From positions 111,044,189 to 111,108,188 of the forward strand of contig NC_058523.1 in NCBI RefSeq assembly GCF_904849725.1: DNA of 64,000 nt, in the 5' to 3' direction. Of this stretch, positions 22,580 to 33,994 are shown piece after piece. The stretch is from Hordeum vulgare subsp. vulgare. Taxonomy: Eukaryota; Streptophyta; Magnoliopsida; Poales; Poaceae. Made by a program: the position numbers and the translations under genes. The notes beneath the pieces were generated by a model. That model made no database searches and was not told the DNA's origin. It saw only the letters and a program-made list of their open reading frames with translations. Position 1 is the first letter of the stretch. The number at the start of each line of letters is the position of its first letter.

Positions 22580-23110
22580 CATGGGTTTCACTGAGAACAC
22601 CAAGTTGGGTGACTTCACTAGTCACAACAATAATGATTATACCTTCTCTTCTATCACTCCAGTTACCACTAAGGGTCTTTTACAAGTAAACCTTGTGACT
22701 GTACTAGTCATTATGGAGAATTATACCCTTGGCATGGTTGCCCCGGGAAGCCACAGGATCATTGGTTTAAAGTTGCTCCTAAACGTCCCCAAAGTTGGGA
22801 AGACGTCCAAACTCTTATAATAGAGAGCAAATCAAACATAGAGGATGACACTACAATTCTACTTAATAGCAATGATATTGATTTTGACAATTGTAGTCTT
22901 TTCGAAGTTATCACTTTTTTGCAAAGAATGGCTAAAGACCCCCACACTAGTACACTCAATATTGCCTTCACCGAGCATATTACCAATGCTCTTATCAAAG
23001 CTAGGGAGGAGAAGCTCAAGCTAGAGACTTCTATTCCTATAAAACTAGAAGATGGTTGGTATCCTATGGTCAAAATAAAATTGAATAATATCTCTTGCTT
23101 TGCTAAAAAA
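22580..23110 (+). pseudogene. Athila-like Gypsy gag/protease-linker remnant
   Basis: The frame begins near the ATG at 22580 (MGFTENTKLGDF). It breaks near 22820 and resumes as an acidic segment and then FLQRMAKDPHTST, IAFTEHITNALIKAREEK and IPIKLEDGWYPMV (about 22915-23075). The latter resembles the segment before the protease in Triticeae Athila-like elements. The protease itself is missing, so most of the internal region has been deleted. It is not functional. Confidence 0.5.
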
Positions 23111-23179
23111 CTACAAACACATCTTCCGGTGCGTCTAATTTTCTATAACAAGATCGTTATTACAAATAAAACAACATCT

Positions 23180-24250
23180 GGCCACGCGCACTACTAACAC
23201 AGTCATATTTTTTGCTGTTGTTCTGCAATAACGGTGTTGTTGCAGAAACTTGAAGCGGACATGGACGTACGACGTGGTCGAAATCAAATCCGACGGCCAC
23301 GGAGGAGGTGGACGCATGCACAAACATCTGTCGGCTGAGTGATAATGTTTTCCCTTAAAAAAGGGGAAAAGCTTCCCGACATGTGGCTCATCCAGCGTTG
23401 CATCCACCACCTTCTACGTGCGTCACGTGCCCCACACATCCTTATCTCCTCGAGGAAAGAGAGCACGACCACATGTTTTCTCTGAGTCCACCGTCTCCTA
23501 CTTCCCGATATGCGTCATGGATGTGTATCCCCTCAAATCACACCAAATCGACTAGTCGTGCCGCAAGCGTTGCGAGGTGCGCTGTTGTATGGCTCGCCGA
23601 TGCTACGACGGGCACCGTGATTGTTGTAAGCCAGCGTCGCTCCACCATAACCGTCGGCCACTGCACGACCATTGGTTGCAGCGGAGCGCTCGAGCATGGC
23701 AAGGCCCGGTCGACCTCCTCCATGCATTTGTTTATGCAACATTACCTCTGTTGCAAACGACAACGACAAACAACGAGGGTGCTGCTGTGACATGCGTCGG
23801 CAATGGCGGGCAACGTTTCTGAAGCATCATCTTCATTGTAAAATTTCTGCAACATCATTAATGTTGCAAATATTTCTTCCGCAACAATACCTATGTTGCA
23901 AAAAGGCGAATAAAAAAAAATCTGCAACCAGACCTATGTTGCAAAAGTTTTGTGAAACATGACCTTTATTGCAAAAGTTTCTTCCACAATAGTACCTATG
24001 TTGCAAAAAGACGAATTTTGTTTGTTTCTGCAACTCGATCATTGTTTTAGGAATTAATGGATCCAAAGTTATTTTACAACAAAACGATTGTTTGTGCAAC
24101 TTGACCGTTATTTCAGGAATTATTGGATCCGAGGAAGCGACCGAGCCGCTTAGATCGGACGGGTGCGTGCGTACATCGAACGGACGTCGAGGTGATGGAT
24201 GCTTTCTGCGGATCAACCGGTGGACACGTAGCTGTCCTAAAAAAAGAAAT
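23180..24250. repeat. Unclassified repeat with GTTGCAAAA / GCAACA units
   Basis: From about 23750 to 24130 the motif TGTTGCAAAA and its inverse (TTTCTGCAAC, TTCCGCAAC) recur roughly every 35-45 bp. Two similar stretches ending GGAATTAxTGGATCC lie at about 24029-24065 and 24092-24130. The 5' part (23200-23750) is GC-rich with overlapping meaningless open frames. No terminal repeats or target duplication were found. It lies directly upstream of the host gene and may contribute to, or separate, its promoter. Confidence 0.45.
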
Positions 24251-24468
24251 TACATAAATGATTTTTTTAATTCTTGTGCGATTTTTTACTAGTAAATCAT
24301 ATGCATAGTTGTCAGAAAAATAAAAATAAATCGTACGCATCGCTTTATCTCACTGTCAGGTTGGCCCCACCTGGTCGAGTAGGGGGAGACTTGAGAGCAG
24401 TTGAGCCAGGAACGTTTCCGAGTTACCCGTTCTTCGTCGTTGCCCTAGGCTTCTGATCCTCTCCGGCC

Positions 24469-27400
24469 ATGGCGAACGCCGGCGATCCCGCCTCCCTCCC
24501 CCCTTCCGCCTCTCCCTCCTCATCCATCTGCCCGCTCGAGTCGGTCCCCTTCTCCTCCGGGAACCCCCGCATCGAGGAGACCCGCGGCGTCGTCCTCCTC
24601 CACCCCGACCCACCCGCCGTCGCCGCCGCCGCCTCCTCCTCGTCATCTCATCTTCCGGTAAGCTATCCCAGTTCTAGGGTTTTGTATTTTTGGCTGTTCG
24701 TGTATTGGGCGTTGTCACCCCTAACCCTCGCCCGCGCGTCGTGTTTGTAGGTAGAGAGGACGCCGCGGGTGTTCGTGCCTGCGGTGCCCAACCACATGAC
24801 CTACGCGGACTTCTGCCGCTTCTGCGGCTCCTTCGTCCCCCACATGCTCGAGATGCGCATCTTCAGGTACCTCGCTTGTTCACCACTGCTTGCCTTCGCT
24901 TAGCTTCGCGCAGTTGCGTTGGCCCAAGGCCTCAATCGCTTAGCTTGGTCCCTCCAATCCGAGTGGTTCTGAACTTCTGATAGGTTCACTTTCGTCGATC
25001 CCATCAGTTTTTATTGTGCTGTGCTATTAGACTTGTACCCTCAAAACCGGCCAACTTTGCCTCTTTGATGGGGCTTGAGCTGCTTTGATGTAAGCTCGGA
25101 TTTTGGAGTATTAATTGGAGCTCATAATGTAGGATTGACGGAGCTGAGGACCAGTATAGTGTTCTCATAAAGTTCGACACTCTGAGCTCCACCGATAGCT
25201 TCTACAAGCACTTCAATGGAAAGCAGTTCTCATCACTGGAGGTGTTTGTTTCTTCTAATTCTTCTAAATGCATACTTTTTTTTCTGCTGCTGTGATTAAA
25301 TGTGTGCCATCGTGATTAATTGGAGATTGATGTGTTTGCAGGGTGATGTTTCTCGTGTACGTTTCGTGGAAGAAGTGCACTACACTCAATCGATCGAGCA
25401 TGCTCATAGCTCGATTACGAGCTCAGCTGAGCAGCCTACCTGCCCAGTGTGTCTAGGCATGTGGAGATGCTTTGAATTAATCTAGTTATGTATTAGAAAA
25501 TTAGAATACCACATTTTGTTTGTTGTCTGAATAACTTTGTGCACTTTTAGTTCTCTTAAAATGATTAGAATGTTTGCCTAACCACGTTTCTGAATTATGC
25601 CGTACTTAACCTAATATGAGAAAGAGAGTACTTACATGATACGAATGTTAGGATGTAAACCACATCGACCTGTGTCGTATAATAAAGGTAGGTCACATAA
25701 GTGAAACCTGATATTGAAGCATGTATCTTTGCCATCTCTATTCCTCTGATAAACTCAAGTCACGTTAAGCTTTCACCTAATGCTAGTGTTGTTAAATATT
25801 TAACCCCCATTTGATCCGTGCTGATATGCATTATTTTAGCTTGTTTATGTCTTGTACTGTTGTTACCCCGGATGTGTAATTTTGTGATTGTCATGCATAT
25901 AATATTTAAAATGCAAGTATACGAGGCTAAGAAGGCAAGATGCTCTTTTGCCTATGCTATGCTGCCGGCCCGTCGCCATATAGTTTTAAGCATTTTGGCA
26001 ATGGGTCTCATATGCATCTTCACAACTGTTACATGTAAACTATCCACCACACTTCTTATGTTCAACTCATGATATACAGGCGTTACTTCCATGAGGTTAC
26101 TCCATGCCTATTTATAAGCTTCGTAGAACATATGTTTTCTTACTTTTTACCCAAGCCCAAGCAATAGGATTTTGAATTTATGTTGATTGTGTTGTTTATT
26201 CGTTTCTATTTTCAATCAGAGCGTCTTGACCAAGATCCTGGAGGCATTCTTACTACAATATGCAACCATTCTTTCCACTGTTCATGCATATCAAAATGGA
26301 CAGACTCTTCGTGCCCAGTAAGAGCTTAATATGATATATTTAGTTCATGACTCTTACTATTTTATATTAGTTTACTAATTCGACTTATAATGTTTATAGT
26401 ATACTACTGTACTTGAAATTAACAATGGAATTATAAAAGACCTAACGGTGCTATCAACACCTGAATTCTGATGGAAACTCTGCTTTGCCAAGTTGATAGT
26501 GTTTTGAAATACAGCACTCAGCCACTCTGTTTAGTTTGTCACTGTAGGATTTGGCTTTCCTCTGTTTTGTTTTCCTTTGTCTAGGGAAGTCATGCAAGTT
26601 TTTTTCTTATCAACGCAAAGAGTCCCTTTTCCTTATGTTTGAAAGTATCACACAGGTTTGTAGGTATTGTCAGCAGCAACCTGAGAAATCAATGTGTTCT
26701 GTTTGTGGAACTTCGGAAAATCTTTGGATTTGTGTAATCTGTGGTAATGTTGGCTGCGGAAGGTAAAATATTTCCTGTTCATTCTGTAAGTTGCAAATGT
26801 TACCCCTACTAGTTAACTTATTAACTTTGATTGGTGCGGTCACAGGTACAAAGGTGGTCATGCTATTGAACACTGGAAAGAAACTGAACACTGCTATTCA
26901 CTTGAATTAGAAACACAGAAGGTTTGGGATTATGCTGGTGACAACTATGTCCATCGTTTGATTCAGTCTAAAACAGATGGTAAACTGGTTGAGTACAATT
27001 GCTATGGTGGTCATGAAGCAGATGGTATCTGTTCGATATGCAGTGGTGATGCAGGAATGGATGAAGCTCTACTAAACAGTAAAGTTGAAGCTGTAATGTA
27101 CTAAGTAAATAATCTTTGTGGATATTATTAGCTATACCACCCTGGTATGTTTGTGCATAATCTTCTTTTATGACTTTGCACTTCTCTTCTTTTAGATTGT
27201 TGAAGAGTACAATGATCTCCTCACGTCTCAGCTTGACAAACAAAGAAATGTAAGTTTGCATGTTTTTGTGCTTATCTGACAGACAACAATACACCACTTG
27301 TTGCTGCTCCTTTATATTTATATATAAGACCACTACTTGCCATATTGTTGACATATAGTATTTGAGAGGGTAAGGTAAATTCTGACTTATTTTCTGGTGT

Positions 27401-28622
27401 TAATGTAGTACTATGAGTCACTTTTGTCAGAAGTCAAAGAGGAGAATGAGAAACAAATTTCTGCAGCCACTTCGAAAGCTGTGAACGTGATGAAACTCCA
27501 AAAGTTACAGGCAAAGCTTGATAAGTGCCTTGAAGAGAAAAGTTTTCTTGATAATGTGAGCACTATAGCATTTGTTGAAGCTAGGTCTAAATGTTAAAAC
27601 TTAAAAATTAGTGATGTCACATAACTCATAATTAACCTTATCAGATCAATGCCAATCTTGTGAAAAATCAGGAGATGTGGATAGAAAGGGTTCGGGAAGT
27701 CCAAGAAAGGTATCTTCTTCATTGCTTTTAGAATTATCACCAGAGAAATGGATGTACCTTCCATAGAGCAGTGAAAGTTTAATGCACAGCTTATTTTGGT
27801 ACATGACATTTTTTTATATTTTGTTCCCTATATTCTCATGAGTGACTAAAAACAACTAGTGATTCTATAAATTGTTTTTTATTTTCACTTTTGTGGCATT
27901 TTCTTGGCCATCGCCCTAGTTGTTGAAATATCTACTACTCCCTCCGTTTCTAAATATAAGTCTTTAAAGAGATTCCACTACGGACTAAATATGGAGCAAA
28001 ATGAAGTATGTAGTCCATAGTGGAATCTCTAAAAGGACTTATATTTAGGAACTGAGGGAGTAGATCATTAGGATTCAGAACATAGTTGTAGTTCCTATTT
28101 TACTGTTGATCTGAAGTGGCTAGATATTATTTTCAGGGAACAAGTTGCACTTAAATTGAAAGATGAGAAGATTGAGAAGCTGGAGGCAGAGGTTAGTATG
28201 TTAAAGTAACCGCTGTGTTGGTTCAAATAGTAACCTGTGTCATGTTACGATACTGCATGTCATCTTTAAACAAAAAGTTAATAACTGAATTGCTTGCAAA
28301 ATGTGATAATACAATCAATGCATCTATCAGCCGATGTTTGGTTTGATGAATACACACATACTGTGCTGTTTACCATACACAACATCTTTTTTGTTTCTTT
28401 TTAGAGTAATATGCATAGTTGTTAGCCTACAACTAACCATTCCCCATCGTCCTTTGACAGCTAAGAGATTTGATAGCCCATATCGAGTGCCAAAACGCTG
28501 TGGCAGCAGCTCCTGGATCAATCTCAAGTGATATACAAGGGGGCACAATTCTTCCGGGACTGTATGAACCATCCTCGAGTGACAGCCCTGTTCGTGCCAC
28601 AAAGGACAGGAAGCGGAATTGA
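24469..28622 (+). CDS. BRIZ: BRAP2-type RING / UBP zinc finger E3 ubiquitin ligase (BRIZ homologue)
   Basis: Twelve exons: 24469-24657, 24751-24866, 25133-25241, 25342-25456, 26220-26317, 26656-26762, 26846-27092, 27196-27249, 27409-27555, 27645-27709, 28137-28191, 28461-28622. Together they give 1,464 nt, or 487 residues, close to the roughly 480-490 of Arabidopsis BRIZ1/2. All junctions keep frame; all introns are GT-AG except intron 4 (GC-AG). Domains: Ser/Pro/Ala-rich N terminus (1-63); BRAP2 RRM-like domain (about 64-150); RING-H2 (Cys172, Cys175, Cys191, His193, His196, Cys199, Cys208, Cys211); UBP zinc finger (Cys223, Cys226, Cys235, Cys238, Cys243, His250, His254, His260); coiled coil (about 325-440); basic tail KDRKRN. 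In Arabidopsis the two BRIZ proteins form a complex needed for germination. The UBP finger would bind ubiquitin and the RING recruit E2. No lesion seen. Which of BRIZ1 or BRIZ2 it matches is not resolved. Confidence 0.93.
25457..26219 (+). other. GC-AG intron 4 of the BRIZ homologue
   Basis: Exon 4 ends TGTCTAG and the intron begins GCATGT (25457). The acceptor is TTTTCAATCAG (26219). Only this junction keeps the RING sequence CPVC-L-E-R-LDQ in frame. A GT donor downstream would add residues and soon meet a stop (TAG at 25483-25485). GC-AG introns are a small minority in plants and often have regulated use. Confidence 0.85.
27938..28060. mobile_element. Stowaway MITE in BRIZ intron 10
   Basis: 123 bp with ends CTCCCTCCGTTTCTAAATAT and the inverse ATATTTAGGAACTGAGGGAG, flanked by TA (27936-27937 and 28061-28062). 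The inner arms ATTCCACTACGGACTA and TAGTCCATAGTGGAAT also pair, so nearly the whole element folds into a hairpin. It lies 77 nt before exon 11. Confidence 0.92.
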
Positions 28623-29177
28623 GATCTGCTTACCCTGACTAGATTTTTTATGTTTGACTTTAGACTGTTAGGGTACATTCTTATCCCAAATCTCCACCCT
28701 TCGCTGCTTTGTGATTGGTTCTCAAGTCCATGTCCATTGGGCACGACAGTTACCTGTTGCCCATGGTGGCATTTGGTGTGGAAAAAGACTCACTGATGAG
28801 GGGAATAGAAACCCGATGTTTGATTGGACATTTACACATGAGTTTTTCATTGTTCATGATGTTAACAAGATATCTGTGTGGAAAAAGTCTCACTAAGATT
28901 GTGACGAAGACGAAAGGTACTGGAGGATCCAAGCTACATAGTCGGTATTTTCGATGTGATTTTGGAAGAACATGCACGACAGGCCAAATGATGTATGCAC
29001 GCTCGCATGCGCGCAGTGCGAATTGATTGTCAGTATGGTTGGACTCTTCCAAATCAAATAGATGGCCCAGGTGACACATGTCTCAGCTACAGGCAAAATA
29101 AGGTTTTCTTTTGACCAAAATTCACAGGACAAATTTGTATCCATTCGCTAGTGTTTTTTTCTTCTTATATAGTAGTA
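28623..29177 (+). other. 3' flank / probable 3' UTR of the BRIZ homologue
   Basis: No further gene is seen. No canonical AATAAA stands out; AATAAG at 29098-29103 is a weak candidate. Short open frames here are scattered and unsupported. Confidence 0.4.
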
Positions 29178-29278
29178 CTTTCCGTCCGAAAATACTTGTC
29201 ACAGGAATGAATGCATCTAGATGTATTTTAGTTCTAAATACATTCATTTTTATAAATTTGTGTAACAAGTAATTCTGA
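29178..29278. mobile_element. Stowaway MITE remnant (Thalos-like)
   Basis: It begins after TA with CTTTCCGTCCGAAAATACTTG. It has the inner palindrome ATGTATTTTAGTTCTAAATACAT and a right arm AACAAGTAATTCTGA that pairs with the left arm. The last bases of the right terminal repeat are eroded. Confidence 0.65.
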
Positions 29279-29442
29279 TCTTAGTGTTTCTTCTTTTCTT
29301 TTTTTGCTCGAAGGTTCTCTAGTGTATGTGGTTTTGTGCTGCATTTTGTAGAACACGATTCTATGTATGCACGCAAAAGTGAAGTAATATTTCAAGCAGA
29401 AATGGTGAAGGGGGTTGAAAAACATGGCGTGCAGTTTCCTTA

Positions 29443-29763
29443 GGGCATGTACAATGCATAGCCTCACGGTGATGCCTCGTATGTCATGTAGGATCAAATG
29501 TCAGAAAAATAGGTTCTGATGAGGAAGCGGGATCTTTTGTAGGAGACGGGTGTTTGAAAAGAAAAGATGTGGTCCGGTGTAAAGAGCTGAAAAAGTTAAG
29601 AGTAAAATGTAGAAATGTATGTGTATTAGAGTCTTTATTTTCTATTCTTTGATGAGACCCACTAGTGATAGCTTGCATTGAAGAGATTTTTTTTTAATAT
29701 AGATGCCTCAAGTACTTTTTGTCATGATGTATCTGTATCCATATGCCACAATTGTACATGCCC
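29443..29763. mobile_element. Harbinger/Tourist-like MITE
   Basis: 321 bp with ends GGGCATGTACAATG and the inverse ending TTGTACATGCCC, flanked by TTA on both sides (29440-29442 and 29764-29766). A three-base TTA/TAA duplication is typical of PIF/Harbinger elements. No coding capacity. Confidence 0.75.
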
Positions 29764-29777
29764 TTAATTACCGCCGC

Positions 29778-29796
29778 GGGGGGGGGGGGGGGGGGG
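29778..29796. repeat. Poly(G) tract, 19 bases
   Basis: An uninterrupted run of 19 G preceded by CCGCCGC, just outside the Harbinger MITE. The length is likely unstable and may be misassembled. Confidence 0.9.
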
Positions 29797-30299
29797 ATCA
29801 CTGCCATCCCTAGTTAAACCTTGGCGGGATCGAAGGGTGATCCTGGATCGTTGGCAAGGCTTGATCAGGAACGAGTGGGCGCAACAGAAGTTAGGCTCCA
29901 CACCTTGGGTGTTCTCTTAGGCTAGGATTCCATGGCGTCGTCTTCAAATTGTGGTGCGGTGCGACAGTCGAGAAGGAGGCACCACATAAGGTGGAACAAA
30001 TTTGCTGGTTGGCTAAGCCCAAGTCCATATCGACAAAGATTGCGCCAAGTTTTGGTTTAAGAACACGCGATCGACTTGGGTACTTAAGGAAGTAAAGATC
30101 GGGTCGCCCGATGATAACCTATACACCCATGAAATTCTCGTGTTTGGGCGACTGAAAAAAGGTTATGGATGGTGGACCTTCACGGCATGAAGGTTTCGTT
30201 GTCGTTTTTGCTCCTTGACGATGCAAAAAACCATCAAATCCCTCAATAGAGTAGTGAGTGTAGCTGGAAGTACGACAGGAGAGTTTGCACGGGGGTTTA
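29797..30299. other. Unidentified sequence, no gene seen
   Basis: GC-moderate sequence of mixed appearance, perhaps the remains of an old transposon. No open frame or repeat structure that I recognise. Confidence 0.6.
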
Positions 30300-31645
30300 T
30301 GTTGGAAATATGCCTTGAAGGCAATAATATTTTATTTTTACATTTCCATGTTTATAATTAAAAGTTTATAAGTGTAAAACTCATATGCACATGTGGAATG
30401 ATAAACGATAAAACCGGATTCTGTTTTATGCTTGGCTACGGAAAGGACTTTCACACCTACAAAGTCCTCAACGTCTAGCACAACAAGATTGTTGAAATTG
30501 TAGATGTGTGGTTCCATAAAAATAACGATTCACGAAGAGAGCACGTGCCTCCTGTGCTAGATGACATGCCTCTTGAGGAATCTATCAAGTTCAAGGGTAT
30601 TTGTGAAATTATCCCCATTGAGGAAAACTAAAGATGATAAGGAAGTGATCATCCCAAATCGTGATGACATTCCTAATGATGAAGACAATGACGCTGAAGA
30701 AAATGCCCAACTCCAACCAAGTCGTCGACCTTCCCATTCAAGAGTGGCAAATGAAGTGTAGATCAGACAAATCCTCGACAACATAAATACACCAGGTCCT
30801 CTCACTTGGTTAAAAGCTTCACATTTGTCAAACTTTTATGGGCACCATGCATTTATCTCTAGCACAGAGCAACCAAAGTTTATGAAACATTTATGGAGTT
30901 TGAGTGAATTCGAGCTATGCAAAAGGAATTGCATTAATTCGATGTTAACAATGTGTGGAGCTTGTCAAGCATCCTCTCGCAAGTACAACATTATATGCAC
31001 CAAATAGATCTACCGCACCAAACAAGTCGAAAATGACCAAGTGGTGAGGAATAAGGCCCGTCTTATAGCCGAGGGCTACACAAAGGTTGAGGGGATTTAC
31101 TTCGACGAAACTTTTGCACATGTTGCTAGACTTGAAGCTATTCGTATACCGCTTACTTATGCTAACCATCATAGCATCATCTTCTATCAAATAGATGTGA
31201 AAAGTGCATTGCTCCATGGTAAGCTTGAGGAACAATTATATGTTGCTTAACCCCCGAGGTTTTGTAAATCTAAAGCATCTTGACAAAGTCTTCATACTCA
31301 ACAAGGCCCTTTATGGCCTCAAGCAGGCCCCACGGGCATGGTATGACACACTCAATGAATTCCTCAAGAAGAAAGGATTCAAGACCGGTTCACTCGACCG
31401 AACTCTTTTCCCAAAATCTTATGATGATGAACTATTCATATGCCAAAATATGCGGACAATATTATCTTTGATTATACTAACAAATGTTACAATGGCGAAT
31501 TTGGCTACACGATGAGTGAAGAATATCAAATATTCATGATGGAAGAGCTGAAATTCTCTTAGGCCTTCAAATTTGTCACCAACGCAATGACATCTTCATC
31601 TCTCAAGAGAAATACCTCAAGGATTGCCTGAATAAATTCGGCATG
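30300..31645 (+). mobile_element. SIRE/Maximus-like Copia fragment with an LTR-like start
   Basis: About 120 bp resembling a Copia LTR start (TGTTGGAAATATGCC at 30300) are joined directly to the integrase C-terminus and RT of a Copia element. Everything between is missing, so it is a deletion derivative. The fragment ends at 31645 inside the RT segment KFGM, where the next Gypsy LTR begins. Confidence 0.6.
30425..31645 (+). pseudogene. Copia pol remnant: integrase C-terminus and reverse transcriptase
   Basis: The integrase C-terminal stretch KDFHTYKVLN is followed by VPPVLDDMPLEES (about 30550). A charged linker with stops (for example 30760) follows. The RT segment has KARLIAEGYTKVEG (about 31056), FYQIDVKSALLHGKLEE (about 31180), a frame change near 31245, and ALYGLKQAPRAWYDTLNEFL (about 31306). 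The catalytic YVDD segment is degraded near 31460. The sequence ends YLKDCLNKFGM. Features fit the SIRE/Maximus lineage. It is not functional. Confidence 0.7.
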
Positions 31646-32115
31646 TGAGGGAGTCCTGTATTAAGGGGTCCTCGGATGGTCAGCCCATCTCTTAGAGGCC
31701 GACCATATGGGCCGTATTAATGGAGATCAGACTACATGACGACTTCGTATTCAAGAAGGAAAGCTCCGAACACTCGCGTGTCGTCCAAGTTGAGTTAGCT
31801 AGATCGGTGCATCTATCCCTGGCTGGAGGTCGGTTGTATGTAACCCTAGGGACCCCTGATGTCTATATAAACCAGAGGGTTTCATCCGCATAGGCAAGTT
31901 TATTGATCTAGGGTTTTAGCTCATACAATCTCGAGGTAGATCAACTATGTAATCCTCATACATCATCAATATAATCAAGCAGGGCGTAGGGTTTTACCTC
32001 CTCAAGCGAGCCCGAACCTCGGTAAATACTGTCTCATTCGTCTCCTGCAACCCATCGATCCAAGGTCCATAGTTTGGGACCCCCTGCCTGAGATCCGCTG
32101 GTTTTGACACCGACA
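31646..32115 (+). repeat. LTR of the antisense-ORF Gypsy element
   Basis: 470 bp, TGAGGGAGTCCTG...GTTTTGACACCGACA, with a TATA-like TCTATATAAACC (31862) and the ending CCGCTGGTTTTGACACCG that I associate with a common Triticeae Gypsy LTR. It is followed by TTGGTACTTCCATTGAG. It was inserted into the RT region of the Copia fragment on its left. Confidence 0.75.
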
Positions 32116-33351
32116 TTGGTACTTCCATTGAGAGTTTCGCTATAGGATAACTGGAAGGATTGATGGATCGCTTAATCGTAAGCAACCGAATCAGCAACAG
32201 TGACATCTTCGTCCCCGGGCAGGTTCTCACGTTCGGCAGCCTCACACTGCGCACCGACCCGACCGACCGCCTTGGCCAGATCGGAGGCTTCGTCCCTGAT
32301 CAAGAGATAAGGACCGAGAACCTAGAGTTCTGCACCAACTCCCGGGGCGATCTTTTCCGAGCTAAGATCATGGTTTCATCCTATGAGCTTCAAAATCCCG
32401 AAGCCTTGACTTTGGGTCTCTTGTCTGGCCATGTAATGCCCCAAGAGTGTATCTTTCCCCTTTTGGAACCTTCTCTATGTGGGTCCACCCTGTCATGATA
32501 TGAGAGCTATCCTATGCATATGATTCCATGTGATGTCACTTGTTTACTCTTCCTTTGCATGCATGCATGCCATATCATTTCATGTCCTTGTCTTGGTTTG
32601 TTGCCTTGTGATCATATGTGGGATGAGTTGAGATGAGTTGTCATGTGATGATGTGTGTGATTAGTGGAGTGGAATAGATGTGTTATGTGTGTGAGTAGGA
32701 ACCATGTTGGTTTGCACTAGGGTTTTGGAAAGCTCCCCCCTCTCTATTTCATCTCAAGGTCAAGTTTCACTTGATCCTTTTCTGTTTTAAAAATGTCCCT
32801 GTTTTAGCTTATTTTGTGGTGGAGATGAACATGTGATTTTGCTGTTTTGAACTTTGTAGTGAGGGTGCAAGTATTCACAAAACAACACAACATATTCTGT
32901 TTTGTAAATATTTAGTGGCTCCTAAAATACCTTTTCTATTTTTCTTAAATAGGTTGTATTATCTTATGACCAGGGGTGTGCTAGTTTTATTTTTAGCATC
33001 TATAGATTTGTCTGTGCTTTCTTTTCTTCTCTGGTTATTTTTTGTAATGGAAAAACCCCCAGGGAATTGATTTTCATTCTTTCTCGCGCTACTAGTGGGC
33101 TCCCTCCCACTAGTAGGCCCACTCCTCCTCTCCCCGCGCGGCAGCCCACCTCCGCGTCCCTCTTCTCCTTCCTGACGCCATCGCCCTGCGTACTGCTTTC
33201 CGTTTGAGCTACAGAGAGGGAGAGCGAGAGGTTGACACCGTCCATCCCATCACAGGACCCTTAAAGCCTTGGCGTCCGGGCCTTCTTTCCTAGGGTTCCG
33301 CGCCTCCTCCATCTGCGCCGCCACCATCTCCCTCCTTCCTTCCTTCCCCCT

Positions 33352-33360
33352 CAGGTAAGT
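33352..33360 (+). other. Candidate leader 5' splice site in LTR
   Basis: CAG|GTAAGT is a perfect consensus donor at the end of an ATG-free, pyrimidine-rich stretch that follows CCTAGGGTT (33290). The 3' LTR keeps it as GAG|GTAAGT (44254-44262). A candidate acceptor, GTCTTCAG|G, ends at 38849, one base before the gag ATG at 38851. The use of these sites is inferred. Confidence 0.5.
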
Positions 33361-33994
33361 CTGTGCAGATCGAAATAGAGAGAGACAGAGTAGTACCCGC
33401 CGGCGTCTACCTCTGCATCCGTTGTCGTCCGGCGCCGCCACCATGTCCAGGGGCTCAGGGAAACACCCCACGCTCCATTCCCGCCGTCGCTGAGGTCGAC
33501 GAGCGACCTCATCGACGGGCAGGAGCTCGCCATCGACGTGCACCCGGTGTTCTTCATCCACTACTTCGGTCGGCAGCATGATCTTCTTCAGCTCCTCTTC
33601 TTCCCCTTCAGATCGACTCCAGGGCGCTCCTTCTTCCCGATCGCCCTCTTCTTCCTTCCCCGAGGTGAGCCAGCCTCCTCCTCCCTTCTCCCTCGAATAG
33701 ATCCGGCGAAGTGACTCGCAGTGCGTCCCTGTTCCGAGCAGCAGAAGGAATGTGTGCATGGGTGTTGCTTGGGTGTGTGCCCGGGCAGTAGCAGAGCATG
33801 GCATGGGCCAGCACCGCGTAGTAGAAGCGAAGTAGCGTAGTGGTTTCCCCCCCTCGCGGCGCAGCAGCAGTAGCAAGTGCAGCTCCGGTGGCCTCTCTGT
33901 CATCGGCATCCCTGTGTAGTAGCACAGCAGGGAGTCCTGGTTGCCATGTCGGGTTACCTAGGTGGAGACTTCCTCTCTGTCAGACTCCATAGCA

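Larger units (their letters stand above)
11811..23110 (+). mobile_element. Athila-like Gypsy, LTR plus start of internal region, split by Angela
   Basis: The LTR starts TGATACGTCCAAAACG (11811), continues to 13445, is interrupted by the Angela element with ATAAG target duplication, and resumes at 22382 to end near 22403 (CATCA). A primer-binding site TGGTGCCGTTGTTGGGGA (22416-22433) follows; it is the kind seen in Athila-type and related Triticeae Gypsy elements. About 0.7 kb of internal sequence follows and then the element stops, with no pol and no 3' LTR. The exact right end is uncertain. Confidence 0.7.

Noticed and set aside
25300..25485. Separate 61-codon gene
   Set aside because: It is exon 4 of the BRIZ homologue plus intron sequence read in frame.
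33250..33909. 219-codon minus-strand open frame in the chromovirus 5' LTR
   Set aside because: It is GC-rich with several overlapping open frames, is broken by indels in the 3' LTR, and runs antisense to a leader-like block. No domain recognised.
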